From an uncultured Pelagibacteraceae bacterium (GTDB lineage Bacteria; Pseudomonadota; Alphaproteobacteria; Pelagibacterales; Pelagibacteraceae): DNA of 64,000 nt. The stretch spans positions 20,710 to 84,709 of the forward strand of contig CACCPE010000004.1 in the NCBI GenBank assembly GCA_902547825.1. The letters are read 5' to 3'. The notes below the pieces were generated by a model. It had not been told where the DNA came from and made no database searches. It saw only the letters and a list, made by a program, of their open reading frames with translations. The translations under genes were made by a program, and so were the position numbers. Every line of letters starts with the position of its first letter. The first letter of the stretch is position 1. Shown one piece after another: positions 9,818-17,543 of the stretch.

Positions 9818-10338
9818 AAAAATTTATAGGATTATTATTACTAATTTTAATAACAGGATGTGCAAATAAAATGAAACCGACAGATTTTAAAGATCAAAAA
9901 CCAAGACTAGTCATCGAAAATTATTTATCGGGTAATGTCAAAGCTTGGGGAGTATTACAAAATAGATCTGGAAAAGTTACAAGACAATTTAAAGCTGATT
10001 TAAACGGAAAATGGGATGGTTCTCAACTAATTTTAGATGAAGTTTTTGATTGGAATGATGGGGAAAGACAAACTCGTCAATGGACTATAAAAAAAATTGA
10101 TGAAAATAATTATGAAGGAACAGCTTCTGATGTAGTAGGTACAGCTAAAGGATATTCATATGGCCCAGCTTTTAAATTTGAGTATGTATTACTTGTGCCA
10201 GTTAAAGGCAAAAATGTTAAAATTACTTTTGACGATTGGATTTTCATGCAAGATGAAAGTGTGGCAATCAATAGAGCGACAATGACTAAATTTGGAATTA
10301 AAGTCGCTGAATTAACTGTAATGTTTGTAAAAGATTAA
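9814..10338 (+). CDS. DUF3833 family lipoprotein
   Basis: Lipoprotein of 174 residues with a short signal peptide and lipobox L-I-T-G-C (cysteine near residue 16), expected to be anchored in a membrane facing the periplasm. The body matches DUF3833: N-Y-L-S-G-x-V-x-A-W-G, then F-x-A-x-x-x-G-x-W-D-G, E-x-F-x-x-D-D/N-G-x-x-x-x-R and a C-terminal D-D-W-I-F-x-M-D/Q-x-x. It overlaps the methyltransferase gene by four bases and is followed two bases later by sodB. The family recurs beside DUF1365 and CFA synthase-like genes, but the molecular function is not known. Confidence 0.88.
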   Translation: MKKFIGLLLLILITGCANKMKPTDFKDQKPRLVIENYLSGNVKAWGVLQNRSGKVTRQFKADLNGKWDGSQLILDEVFDWNDGERQTRQWTIKKIDENNYEGTASDVVGTAKGYSYGPAFKFEYVLLVPVKGKNVKITFDDWIFMQDESVAINRATMTKFGIKVAELTVMFVKD

Positions 10339-10339
10339 A

Positions 10340-10924
10340 ATGTTTGAACTTCCTAAATTAGATTATGCTAATTCTGCTCTTTCTCCAATAATGTCAGAGC
10401 AAACTTTGGATTTACATCATGGTAAGCACCACCAAACATATATTACGAATCTTAATAATTTTATAAAAGATTCTGATTATGAAAAATTGTCTCTGGTAGA
10501 AATAATTAAAAAATCATTTACTGAAAAAAAGGCAGGTATTTTTAACAACGCAAGTCAACACTGGAATCATAATCTTTTTTGGAAGTGCATGAAACCTAAT
10601 GGAGGCGGAAACGTTCCATCAAAACTTGAAAATAAAATTAAACAAGATTTTGGAGGTTTTGAAAAATTCAGAGAAGAATTCATTAATGCTGGAGTTACTC
10701 AGTTTGGATCTGGATGGTGCTGGTTATCTTTAAAAGAAGAAAAGCTTGTAGTAACTAAATCACCAAATGCCGAAAACCCAATCATTCATAATATGAAACC
10801 TATATTAGGGTGTGATGTCTGGGAACATTCTTATTACTTAGATTACAGAAATAAAAGACCAGCTTACTTGGAAAACTTTTTTGATAAATTAATTAATTGG
10901 GAATTTGTTGAATCAAACTTATAG
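10340..10924 (+). CDS. sodB: Superoxide dismutase (Fe type)
   Basis: Detoxifies superoxide in the cytoplasm. It has 194 residues, normal for the family. The ligands are visible as H-H-G-K-H-H (residues near 26-31), the histidine in N-x-A-S-Q-H-W-N-H (near 73), and D-V-W-E-H-S-Y-Y-L-D-Y (aspartate and histidine near 156-160). The N-x-A-S-Q-H-W-N-H-x-x-F-W pattern favours iron over manganese, but metal choice cannot be fixed from sequence. It follows the lipid-modification genes by one base after the DUF3833 stop, consistent with a shared oxidative-stress operon. Confidence 0.95.
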   Translation: MFELPKLDYANSALSPIMSEQTLDLHHGKHHQTYITNLNNFIKDSDYEKLSLVEIIKKSFTEKKAGIFNNASQHWNHNLFWKCMKPNGGGNVPSKLENKIKQDFGGFEKFREEFINAGVTQFGSGWCWLSLKEEKLVVTKSPNAENPIIHNMKPILGCDVWEHSYYLDYRNKRPAYLENFFDKLINWEFVESNL

Positions 10925-10935
10925 CAATTGAATAT

Positions 10936-11346
10936 TTAATTTTTATTTTTTCTTGCAAAAATAAACGATCTTACACATTGAATTACAAAGTAGAGACCAG
11001 TCAGCAACATCATTATTTTAGACGTGTCTGCCCAAAAATTTTCAAATGCATATCCACTTATTAAAGTCCTAATAAAGTCTAATCCGCCAAGAAAAATAAT
11101 TAGACCAAAAATTACAACAATATGCATAAATAATTTTTTCTTTAATGGAAACTTTATAGCTAAATATGAAAAAACAAATAAAGGAAAACCTAAAATAGAC
11201 GGAATATAAGAAGTTGCTGAGGTACTTCCGCTAACAAAACTTACTATTATTCCCCAAATAATTAAAAAAATTCCATAATAATGCGATAATTTTTCAATTG
11301 ATAGATTTAAAACTCTAAATTCTTTGTTAAATTCTTCGTTTTCCAT
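10936..11346 (-). CDS. Small integral membrane protein, unknown function
   Basis: I do not recognise this 136-residue protein. It has a charged N-terminus of about 20 residues, then four hydrophobic segments (about residues 22-40, 47-63, 72-90 and 108-130) separated by short basic loops, and a lysine/asparagine-rich tail. It lies two bases downstream of the ABM-fold gene on the minus strand and converges with sodB, whose stop is eleven bases away. Family membership and function are unknown. Confidence 0.7.
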   Translation of the reverse strand: MENEEFNKEFRVLNLSIEKLSHYYGIFLIIWGIIVSFVSGSTSATSYIPSILGFPLFVFSYLAIKFPLKKKLFMHIVVIFGLIIFLGGLDFIRTLISGYAFENFWADTSKIMMLLTGLYFVIQCVRSFIFARKNKN

Positions 11347-11348
11347 TT

Positions 11349-11651
11349 TTAAATTACCTTTTCAAACCCTTCAAAATTAGGATGACCTAGATATAAATTT
11401 TGGTGTTTACCAGCATTACTATGCGCAAGTCTAAATGCTTCAGATTTAGTCCAATTTATAAAATCTTCTTTTGAATTCCAAATACTGTGTGATGCATAAA
11501 GTGTATGATCTTCCTTTTTTTCTCCTTTAACTAAATTAAACTTTTTAAATCCTAGCACATTTTCTAAATGCGTTTCTCTGTTTTTCCACACGTCTTCAAA
11601 AGCTTCTTCTTTTCCAAGGACTATTTTAAATCTATTCATTGCTATGTACAT
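11349..11651 (-). CDS. Antibiotic biosynthesis monooxygenase (ABM) fold protein
   Basis: Small dimeric alpha/beta-barrel protein of 100 residues, related to the HmoA/IsdG-like set. The sequence shows F-K-I-V-x-G-K-E-E-A-F-E-x-x-W in strand 1 and helix 1, then Y-A-S-H-S-I-W-N-S-K-E-D-F-I-N-W and F-R-x-A-H. The ATG at 11651 is chosen over a TTG at 11669 because it follows a small upstream gene by one base (TAATATG) and gives the usual family N-terminus. Members degrade haem or oxidise small aromatics, but many are uncharacterised, so the substrate is left open. Confidence 0.72.
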   Translation of the reverse strand: MYIAMNRFKIVLGKEEAFEDVWKNRETHLENVLGFKKFNLVKGEKKEDHTLYASHSIWNSKEDFINWTKSEAFRLAHSNAGKHQNLYLGHPNFEGFEKVI

Positions 11652-11652
11652 A

Positions 11653-11772
11653 TTAAAAAAAATTACCAATTCCTAGGGCAGCAGCAACGATCAAAGCAAG
11701 CCATATTAATCCTTTTATTAAAAAAAAGTAAAATCCTCCTACAATTATATTTTTATAAATTTTTTTTCTCAT
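11653..11772 (-). CDS. 39-residue predicted membrane peptide
   Basis: A short frame of 39 codons starting M-R-K-K-I-Y-K-N, then glycines and aromatic residues, then a hydrophobic helix at residues 17-36, and ending G-N-F-F. The basic N-terminus followed by one helix fits a small inner-membrane protein. Its TAA is separated by one base from the ATG of the ABM-fold gene, which argues for translational coupling. No family is recognised and the call rests on architecture and spacing only. Confidence 0.5.
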   Translation of the reverse strand: MRKKIYKNIIVGGFYFFLIKGLIWLALIVAAALGIGNFF

Positions 11773-11824
11773 AAATAATAATATAAAATTTTCAGTCAAT
11801 AATTAGAGACTTTTTGTCTCAAGT

Positions 11825-12577
11825 TTAACGTTTAACTAATTTGTCCACTAAAAATAAATAAAGTCTATAAGGTAATATTCTTAAAAATTTTAAAGTTAAA
11901 GTTAATCCTTTTGGAAAATGAATTTCAAAAGCATTTCCATTCACTAAGCCATTATAAATTTTATCAGCAGCGTATTCAGGAGTTTTCAAAAATGGCATAG
12001 GAAACTCATTTTTATCAGTCAATGGAGTTTTGATGAAACCTGGTGATATAACTGAGACTCTCACTCCAAATTTTTTGAAATCAAAATAAATACTTTCACT
12101 AAAATTAGTTAAAGCAGCTTTTGAGGGACCATAACCACTTGAATTTGGCAAACCTCTATAACCTGCAATGGAAGAAACGATCGAAATATGTCCAGATTTT
12201 TTATTTTTAAAATAATCCTCAACAGTTTTTACGCAGTCGATAACACCTATAAAATTAACATTTATCACATTTTTAATTTTATCTGGATCTATACTTTGCT
12301 CATCTTTTGGTTCATAAGTTCCACTAGAGAATAAACATATGTCAATGTCACCAAAAGAATTTAAAATATCCTTAAAAACATTATTTATCTGGGACTGATC
12401 AGTTACATCTAAGGGAAATGAACTTATGTTTTCATTTTTAGCTAAATTCTCCAAAAGCTCTTTTCTTCTTGCTGATACAGCAACTTTCCATCCCTCGTAA
12501 GCAAATTTTTCTGCTACTGCTTTTCCAATTCCACTACTTGCACCTGTAATCCATATTTTTTTCTGATTTTCAGACAT
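11825..12577 (-). CDS. Short-chain dehydrogenase/reductase
   Basis: Classical SDR of 250 residues. The cofactor motif T-G-A-S-S-G-I-G is at residues 11-18, the catalytic serine is in the S-S-I-A-G-Y segment near residue 138, and the Y-G-P-S-K pair is near 149-153. The C-terminal extension ends in a hydrophobic stretch with several leucines, as in membrane-associated SDRs. An SDR is a regular companion of the FAD oxidoreductase/CFA synthase/DUF3833 set in photo-oxidative stress regulons. Here it is on the opposite strand, only 21 bases from the divergent tspO-like gene, so both promoters must be very compact. Confidence 0.88.
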   Translation of the reverse strand: MSENQKKIWITGASSGIGKAVAEKFAYEGWKVAVSARRKELLENLAKNENISSFPLDVTDQSQINNVFKDILNSFGDIDICLFSSGTYEPKDEQSIDPDKIKNVINVNFIGVIDCVKTVEDYFKNKKSGHISIVSSIAGYRGLPNSSGYGPSKAALTNFSESIYFDFKKFGVRVSVISPGFIKTPLTDKNEFPMPFLKTPEYAADKIYNGLVNGNAFEIHFPKGLTLTLKFLRILPYRLYLFLVDKLVKR

Positions 12578-12598
12578 AAATTAGTTATACCTTAATTT

Positions 12599-13063
12599 AT
12601 GACAAAGAATAAATCTTTATCTCTAGCTTTAATTCTATTGATAACTTTTACAGCATCAGGAATAGGTGGATTTACAACTACTTATTTTAAGGAACCATGG
12701 TATTCTCAGATCATTCTTCCAAGTTTTAATCCACCAAGTTGGGTGTTTGCTCCGGTATGGACATTTTTATACATTTTAATGTCTTTGGCTATTTGGAAAG
12801 TATGGATTAATTCATTTGATACTAGACTATTAAAAATCTATATAATTCACTTAGTATTTAATGCTATGTGGAGTGTAATCTTTTTTGGCTTTCATCAAAT
12901 TGGCATAGCACTAATTAATTTATCTGTAATCTTAATTTTCATTTTCATCATGATGAAAAAATATTTTTTTATAGATAAAATAAGTTTTTATCTAATGATA
13001 CCGTACTTTTTCTGGTCAATTTATGCTTTTGTTTTGAATTTTTCTATTTATAAATTGAATTAA
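12599..13063 (+). CDS. TspO/MBR family tryptophan-rich sensory protein
   Basis: Five-helix membrane protein of 154 residues. The P-P-S-W-V-F-A-P-V-W-T-F-L-Y segment (near residues 42-55) and the later N-A-M-W-S-V-I-F-F-G motif (near 86-95) are diagnostic. TspO proteins bind porphyrins and are tied to light and oxygen responses in phototrophic alphaproteobacteria (established for the family). Divergent from the SDR gene and followed one base later by a methyltransferase gene. The position within the redox-stress block supports a tetrapyrrole or photo-oxidative role. Confidence 0.92.
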   Translation: MTKNKSLSLALILLITFTASGIGGFTTTYFKEPWYSQIILPSFNPPSWVFAPVWTFLYILMSLAIWKVWINSFDTRLLKIYIIHLVFNAMWSVIFFGFHQIGIALINLSVILIFIFIMMKKYFFIDKISFYLMIPYFFWSIYAFVLNFSIYKLN

Positions 13064-13064
13064 C

Positions 13065-13694
13065 ATGCCTATAAAAAGAACTCATAAAAATACCCAAAAA
13101 GAATTCTTATTAAAAAATAAAAATTTAAAAATCTTAGACTTAGGCTGTTCTTTGGCTAATTATTGGAAAGAAGCCAATCATTTTGCTGATATTCAAGATC
13201 ATACTGCAAGTTTTAAAAAAATTAATCTTAAATATACAAAAATTGAACCAAACAAAAAACTTCCATTTAAAGATAAAGAATTTGATTATGTTATATTAAG
13301 CCATGTTTTAGAACATGTGCCTAATTTGTTAGAATTTAAAAGTGAGCTCACTAGAATTGGAAAAAGCGGATATATTGAATTACCCACAAAATTTTACGAT
13401 AATTTAGTATTTGGTTCAGATGAACCTGATCTAGGACATAAATGGTGGTTTGAGTTTAACGATGATGAAAATATTCTTTATTATACAAAAAAGATAGATG
13501 CTATTGAAAAGTTTTTATCGGTCGGAACATCATGGAAATTTCAGAAATATTATGAAGATAGTTTTATTTTACAATTTTATTGGCAAGATAATTTTGAAAT
13601 GAGAGAGAGATCAAAATTTACTTTTGAAAAAAAAATTACTTTCCTCCAGTTAATAAAAAAATATTTTAGTAAAAAATTAAGAAATTTAGTTTGA
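13065..13694 (+). CDS. Class I SAM-dependent methyltransferase domain protein
   Basis: Protein of 209 residues with SAM-binding motif I as L-K-I-L-D-L-G-C-S-L-A near residues 21-31 and the motif IV-like Y-V-I-L-S-H-V-L-E-H-V near 75-86, which is the methyltransferase type 11 pattern. The loop after motif I lacks the usual second glycine, so catalytic competence is not certain. The C-terminal third is lysine- and aromatic-rich and not recognised. It begins two bases after the tspO-like gene and ends six bases before the inositol monophosphatase-like gene, so it is probably in the same operon. The substrate is unknown. Confidence 0.75.
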   Translation: MPIKRTHKNTQKEFLLKNKNLKILDLGCSLANYWKEANHFADIQDHTASFKKINLKYTKIEPNKKLPFKDKEFDYVILSHVLEHVPNLLEFKSELTRIGKSGYIELPTKFYDNLVFGSDEPDLGHKWWFEFNDDENILYYTKKIDAIEKFLSVGTSWKFQKYYEDSFILQFYWQDNFEMRERSKFTFEKKITFLQLIKKYFSKKLRNLV

Positions 13695-13700
13695 ATTTTT

Positions 13701-14498
13701 ATGAATTATCCAAAATATTATAATTTTTTAAAAAATGTTCCTACAAAACTCAATTTATTTTATAAAAAAAAATTCAAGTCTGGTTTAATTGTTAAAAATA
13801 AATCAAAATCCAAGAATAGTTACGATCCCGTTACAAATCTTGATAAAGCCTTTGAAAAATATATAAGATCAATGATAAATGATAAATTTCCTGAAGACTC
13901 AATTATTGGAGAAGAATTTAAAGATAAATTTTTAAATAGTAATTTCAAATGGTCAATAGACCCGATTGACGGAACTAGAGCTTTTGTAATCGGTGCTCCT
14001 ACTTGGTCTAATTTAATTAGTATATCTCATAATGAAAAATCTTTAATTGGTTTAGCTAACTTTCCTGAATTAAATAAGTATTATATAAATGATAAAAACA
14101 ATTCTTATGTAATCAAAAATTCAAAAAAAAAAATCTTGAGATCTTCTAAAAATAGAAATCTTAAAACTATCAAGATAATTGGAAATTTTCACGGAACGAT
14201 GAATTACGAGAGACAAAAAAAAGTAATTAAAAAATTTGGATGGTCCTTTAGATTGGCTAGTTTTGATGCGTTAAATTACTGTTTATTAGCGGAGGGTTCA
14301 GTAGATGCTGTTATTGAAGCAAATTTAAAACCGTACGACATCCTTCCTCTAATACCCATTATAAAAAATTCTGGAGCGATTGTAACAAATTGGAAAAATG
14401 AACCTGCAGAAAATGGAGGAAATATTATAGCTTCATCTAATAAAGCTTTACATAAAAAGATAATAAGATTACTAAAACCTTTTACAAAAAATGATTAA
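13701..14498 (+). CDS. Inositol monophosphatase-family phosphatase (histidinol-phosphatase-like)
   Basis: Mg-dependent phosphatase of 265 residues. The metal-binding set is visible as D-P-V-T-N-L-D near residue 43, G-E-E-F near 71, and D-P-I-D-G-T-R-A-F near 90; the C-terminal aspartate is in K-P-Y-D-I-L-P. The T-R-A-F following the DG motif resembles HisN-type histidinol-phosphatases, but inositol phosphatase or related activity cannot be excluded, so no gene symbol is given. It overlaps the next gene by eight bases. A second family member (CysQ-like) is at 34493. Confidence 0.85.
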   Translation: MNYPKYYNFLKNVPTKLNLFYKKKFKSGLIVKNKSKSKNSYDPVTNLDKAFEKYIRSMINDKFPEDSIIGEEFKDKFLNSNFKWSIDPIDGTRAFVIGAPTWSNLISISHNEKSLIGLANFPELNKYYINDKNNSYVIKNSKKKILRSSKNRNLKTIKIIGNFHGTMNYERQKKVIKKFGWSFRLASFDALNYCLLAEGSVDAVIEANLKPYDILPLIPIIKNSGAIVTNWKNEPAENGGNIIASSNKALHKKIIRLLKPFTKND

Positions 14499-15012
14499 TT
14501 TATTTATTAATAGAGTCTTCAGAGCCATAAAAATAGATATTGATCTTTATGAGGAAGTAGAGAAAGATAAAAAAGCAACTTTTCAAGCTGGTGTAGTAGT
14601 TGTTTTGTCTAGTTTAGCTGCTGGAGTCGGATCAATACACCTTGGTGCCTCAAATTTTTTAGTAGCTCCTGCATTATCACTCTTGAGTTGGTATGTCTGG
14701 GCTTATGTGATTTATTTTGTTGGAGTAAAATTATTTAGAGACCCAAACACAAAAAGTGATCATGGAGAACTTTTAAGAACCATAGGTTTTTCTAGCGCAC
14801 CAGGACTGATTAGAGTTTTTGGCGTTACACCTGAATTAATGACTGTGACTTTTATAGGTTCCGCTTTTTGGATGCTAGCTTGTATGGTGGTTGCAGTTAA
14901 ATCTGCCCTAGATTATGTGAGTCTCTGGAAAGCATTTGGAGTTGTAGTGGTATCATGGTTATTTCAAGCATTTTTTTTACTTTTAATAATTGTTTTATTT
15001 AAAGGATTTTAA
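14491..15012 (+). CDS. YIP1-family membrane protein
   Basis: Integral membrane protein of 173 residues. After a cytoplasmic start of about 30 residues (R-V-F-R-A-I-K-I-D-x-x-L-Y-E-E-V-E-x-D), it has five hydrophobic segments and a G-x-S-S-A-P-G-L-I-R motif near residue 96, the typical Yip1-domain pattern in bacteria. The function of bacterial Yip1 proteins is not established. It overlaps the phosphatase gene by eight bases and converges with the short CxxC protein gene, sharing four bases at their 3' ends. Confidence 0.8.
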   Translation: MINLFINRVFRAIKIDIDLYEEVEKDKKATFQAGVVVVLSSLAAGVGSIHLGASNFLVAPALSLLSWYVWAYVIYFVGVKLFRDPNTKSDHGELLRTIGFSSAPGLIRVFGVTPELMTVTFIGSAFWMLACMVVAVKSALDYVSLWKAFGVVVVSWLFQAFFLLLIIVLFKGF

Positions 15013-15173
15013 AGGGGAAAAATAGTTTTAGATAAATTACAGCTGTTACAAATTTTATAACTATACATAATTAGGTTTTGCTTCACACTTTCGTCTTCCT
15101 TTCTGCATTCTTCACAAACATTATCTGTAGTTTCTTTGCTAATGTATATGACAATATGATCATCGTTTTTCAT
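15009..15173 (-). CDS. 54-residue protein with two CxxC pairs (possible zinc ribbon)
   Basis: A frame of 54 codons that fills the gap between the YIP1 gene and msrA. It contains C20-x-x-C23 and C42-x-x-C45, a spacing that suits a small zinc ribbon or knuckle, with acidic and lysine-rich stretches between. It starts with M-K-N-D-D-H-I-V-I-Y and has no signal peptide. No Shine-Dalgarno is visible, which is common in this genome. It is divergent from msrA. I do not recognise a family; the paired cysteines are the main argument that it is a real gene. Confidence 0.5.
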   Translation of the reverse strand: MKNDDHIVIYISKETTDNVCEECRKEDESVKQNLIMYSYKICNSCNLSKTIFPL

Positions 15174-15196
15174 AATGATTAATATATCATTAATTT

Positions 15197-15769
15197 ATGA
15201 AAAAATATTTATTTATAATTTTAGTTTGTTTAATAAGCACTTCTATTCAATCAAAAGATTATAAAAAAGTATATTTTGCTGGAGGATGCTTTTGGTGTAT
15301 GGAGGAGTCCTTCGATGGAGTAGAGGGTGTTTTATCAACAGTTTCAGGCTACTCAGGTGGGCATTTAAAAAATCCTACTTACAATGATGTTATTTACAAA
15401 GACACAGGCCACGTAGAAGCCTTAGAGATAACTTATGACCCAAACAAAGTAAGCTATGAGAAGTTGCTAAATATTTTTTGGAGAAATATAGATCCCTTTG
15501 ACTCGGAAGGTCAATTTTGTGACAAAGGTAAGAGCTATAGATCAGTAATTTTTTATCAAAATCAACTAGAAAAAGAATTTATTGATAAATCGTTCAAAAA
15601 TTTAGAAAAAAAATTTGGTGAAAAAATTGTTACTTTAGTATGGAAATTTGATGAATTTTACCAAGCTGAAGATTATCACCAAGATTATTACGAAAAAAAT
15701 TTTATTCGTTATCTAATGTACAAAAAGGCGTGTAAAAGAGAAGAAACCTTGAAAACAATATGGAATTGA
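15197..15769 (+). CDS. msrA: Peptide-methionine (S)-S-oxide reductase, exported
   Basis: Repairs oxidised methionine in proteins. It has 190 residues and the catalytic G-G-C-F-W-C-M-E motif near residues 30-37, with G-Y-S-G-G near 53 and the Y-x-D-P motif near 82. Unlike the usual cytoplasmic MsrA it begins with a cleavable-looking signal (basic M-K-K, hydrophobic core, cleavage near S-I-Q-S-K), so it probably acts in the periplasm. It overlaps the following DUF4864-like gene by ten bases and belongs to the oxidative-damage theme of this region. Confidence 0.93.
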   Translation: MKKYLFIILVCLISTSIQSKDYKKVYFAGGCFWCMEESFDGVEGVLSTVSGYSGGHLKNPTYNDVIYKDTGHVEALEITYDPNKVSYEKLLNIFWRNIDPFDSEGQFCDKGKSYRSVIFYQNQLEKEFIDKSFKNLEKKFGEKIVTLVWKFDEFYQAEDYHQDYYEKNFIRYLMYKKACKREETLKTIWN

Positions 15770-16215
15770 AAAAAATAATTTTAGCGATTTTTTTTCTATG
15801 TTTTGTTAATTCAGCAAATGCGGAAATGATAAAACCAGCTGAAAATTTATCTGCTTATGATGTAATTAAAATACAATTAGACGCTCTAAAAAATAATGAT
15901 GACAAAGATAATGGCATTAAACAAACATGGATATTTGCTCATCCCGACAACAAAAAGATGACTGGGCCATACCCTAGATTTAGAATTATGCTTTATGATG
16001 TCCATTATAGAATACTTTTAAACCATTTTTCACATAAGATAGATTTAATAACAAATACTGAAAATAAATTTGTCTATGGAGTGAAAGTTTTAAACGATGA
16101 GAAGCAACAATTTTTTTATGAATGGCACGTAAGTAAAGGTAACGAAGAAAATTGTACAAATTGTTGGTTTACAACAGCAGTTTCAATGCCAATTGATCAA
16201 GGTAATTCAATTTGA
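15760..16215 (+). CDS. Exported DUF4864-like protein
   Basis: Protein of 151 residues with a clear signal peptide (M-E-L-K-K, hydrophobic core, cleavage after N-A-N-A-E near residue 22). The mature part shows A-Y-D-V-I-K-I-Q-L-D-A-L-K-N-N-D and a later T-G-P-Y-P-R-F motif, which I associate with DUF4864, and a C-x-x-C pair (E-E-N-C-T-N-C-W) near residue 136. It overlaps msrA by ten bases, so periplasmic redox or stress function is plausible but unproven. The family assignment is moderate. Confidence 0.65.
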   Translation: MELKKIILAIFFLCFVNSANAEMIKPAENLSAYDVIKIQLDALKNNDDKDNGIKQTWIFAHPDNKKMTGPYPRFRIMLYDVHYRILLNHFSHKIDLITNTENKFVYGVKVLNDEKQQFFYEWHVSKGNEENCTNCWFTTAVSMPIDQGNSI

Positions 16216-16412
16216 AAAGACCTCCTTTTGCAATTCGATACTTAATTATTGGTGCGATATTAGTAGTGCCACCAATACTCAGCACTCATTATGGAACAAT
16301 ATATTTAGGTAAGCATAATGGTGTACTTCTAGGTTTTTGCGTTGGAATAGTTTGTGTATCTTTTGCGTGTTGGAAACTTTTTATTGATGAGTGGAGGGAT
16401 GACGAGGACTAA
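16212..16412 (+). CDS. Small two-helix membrane protein
   Basis: Protein of 66 residues starting from a TTG codon that overlaps the previous stop by four bases. No ATG lies near the start, so the TTG is preferred. It has two hydrophobic segments (about residues 8-24 and 35-54) with a G-x-x-Y-L-G-K-H-N-G loop between them and an acidic tail E-W-R-D-D-E-D. It overlaps the photolyase-like gene by one base. I do not recognise a family, but tight coupling to both neighbours supports a real gene. Confidence 0.65.
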   Translation: MKRPPFAIRYLIIGAILVVPPILSTHYGTIYLGKHNGVLLGFCVGIVCVSFACWKLFIDEWRDDED

Positions 16413-17542
16413 TGAAATTCGAAATCTCAAGAGAAGGAGCCTTAAAACAGCTCGATGTTTTTATAAACAGTGAATTAGCAAATTATAGTTTCAAAAGAAA
16501 TTTTGATTTAGGGCCAAAAGACAAATCAAATGTATCTTGTTTATCACCTTACATATCCCATAGATTAATTACTGAATATGAAGTCGCAAAGACAGTTTTA
16601 GCAAAGTTTCCATACCAAAAAGTTGAAAAATATATCCAAGAAATATTTTGGAGAGTTTATTGGAAAGGTTGGTTAGAACTTAGACCTCAAGTTTGGACTG
16701 ACTTTATAGAAGATTTAAAAGGATTAAAGGAAGATGACAATTATAAAAAAGCAATCAATGGTGAAACTCAAATTGAATGTTTTAATGATTGGGTAAAAGA
16801 ACTTAAAGAAAATAACTATTTACATAATCATACAAGAATGTGGTTTGCTAGCATTTGGATATTTACTTTAAATCTACCTTGGCAAAAAGGTGCAGAATTT
16901 TTTTTGAAACATTTATATGATGGCGACGCCGCCTCTAATACTTTAAGCTGGAGATGGGTTGCAGGTTTGCAAACTAAGGGTAAACACTATGTTGCTCAGT
17001 CTTGGAATATTAGTAAGTTCACTAATAATAAATATAAGAATATTAAGTTAAACGATAATGCTTCTCCTTTAACAGATAATAGAGAGTATAAATTAAATGC
17101 ACTTAATTTTAAAAAAGAAGATAAATCAAATAAAAATTTAATTGTTTTTGAAAACGAATTAAATTTAGAAAATAAATATTTAAAAAAATATGAAAATATT
17201 TATTTAGTTTTATTAAGTAATGAGGCTCGAAAATTAAAGCTTGAGCAAAAAATACTAGATTATAAGTCAAAAATAATTAATGACCAAAAAAAAAGGTTTG
17301 AAGATTTACAAATCATAGATGAAGTAAAATTTAAAACTCTAACACATGAAATTAAATCTTTTGATGTCTTCCACCCGAGCATCGGAGAGAATTTTGCTTA
17401 TTTAAATACTATAAGAAAAAAGCAAGATTTAGAGTTAAACTTTGTTTTGAACGAGGAAGATAGGTTTTCTTGGCAATTTTCCAATAAAGGATATTTTAAT
17501 TTTAAAAATAACATTCCAAAAATTCTAGCTAAATTTATTTGA
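16412..17542 (+). CDS. Photolyase/cryptochrome-like FAD protein with domains apparently in swapped order
   Basis: Protein of 376 residues. Residues about 40-205 are a clear photolyase FAD domain: S-C-L-S-P-Y-I-S-H near 42-50, N-Y-L-H-N-H-T-R-M-W-F-A-S near 135-147, and L-Y-D-G-D-A-A-S-N-T-L-S-W-R-W-V-A-G at 168-185. The usual N-terminal alpha/beta antenna domain is missing in front. Instead residues about 242-376 begin N-L-I-V-F-E-N-E-L-N-L-E-N, which resembles the first strand of that domain (W-F-R-x-D-L-R-x-x-D-N). A circular permutation is the simplest reading (inference). Light-driven DNA repair or blue-light sensing is likely. Confidence 0.8.
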   Translation: MKFEISREGALKQLDVFINSELANYSFKRNFDLGPKDKSNVSCLSPYISHRLITEYEVAKTVLAKFPYQKVEKYIQEIFWRVYWKGWLELRPQVWTDFIEDLKGLKEDDNYKKAINGETQIECFNDWVKELKENNYLHNHTRMWFASIWIFTLNLPWQKGAEFFLKHLYDGDAASNTLSWRWVAGLQTKGKHYVAQSWNISKFTNNKYKNIKLNDNASPLTDNREYKLNALNFKKEDKSNKNLIVFENELNLENKYLKKYENIYLVLLSNEARKLKLEQKILDYKSKIINDQKKRFEDLQIIDEVKFKTLTHEIKSFDVFHPSIGENFAYLNTIRKKQDLELNFVLNEEDRFSWQFSNKGYFNFKNNIPKILAKFI

Positions 17543-17543
17543 G

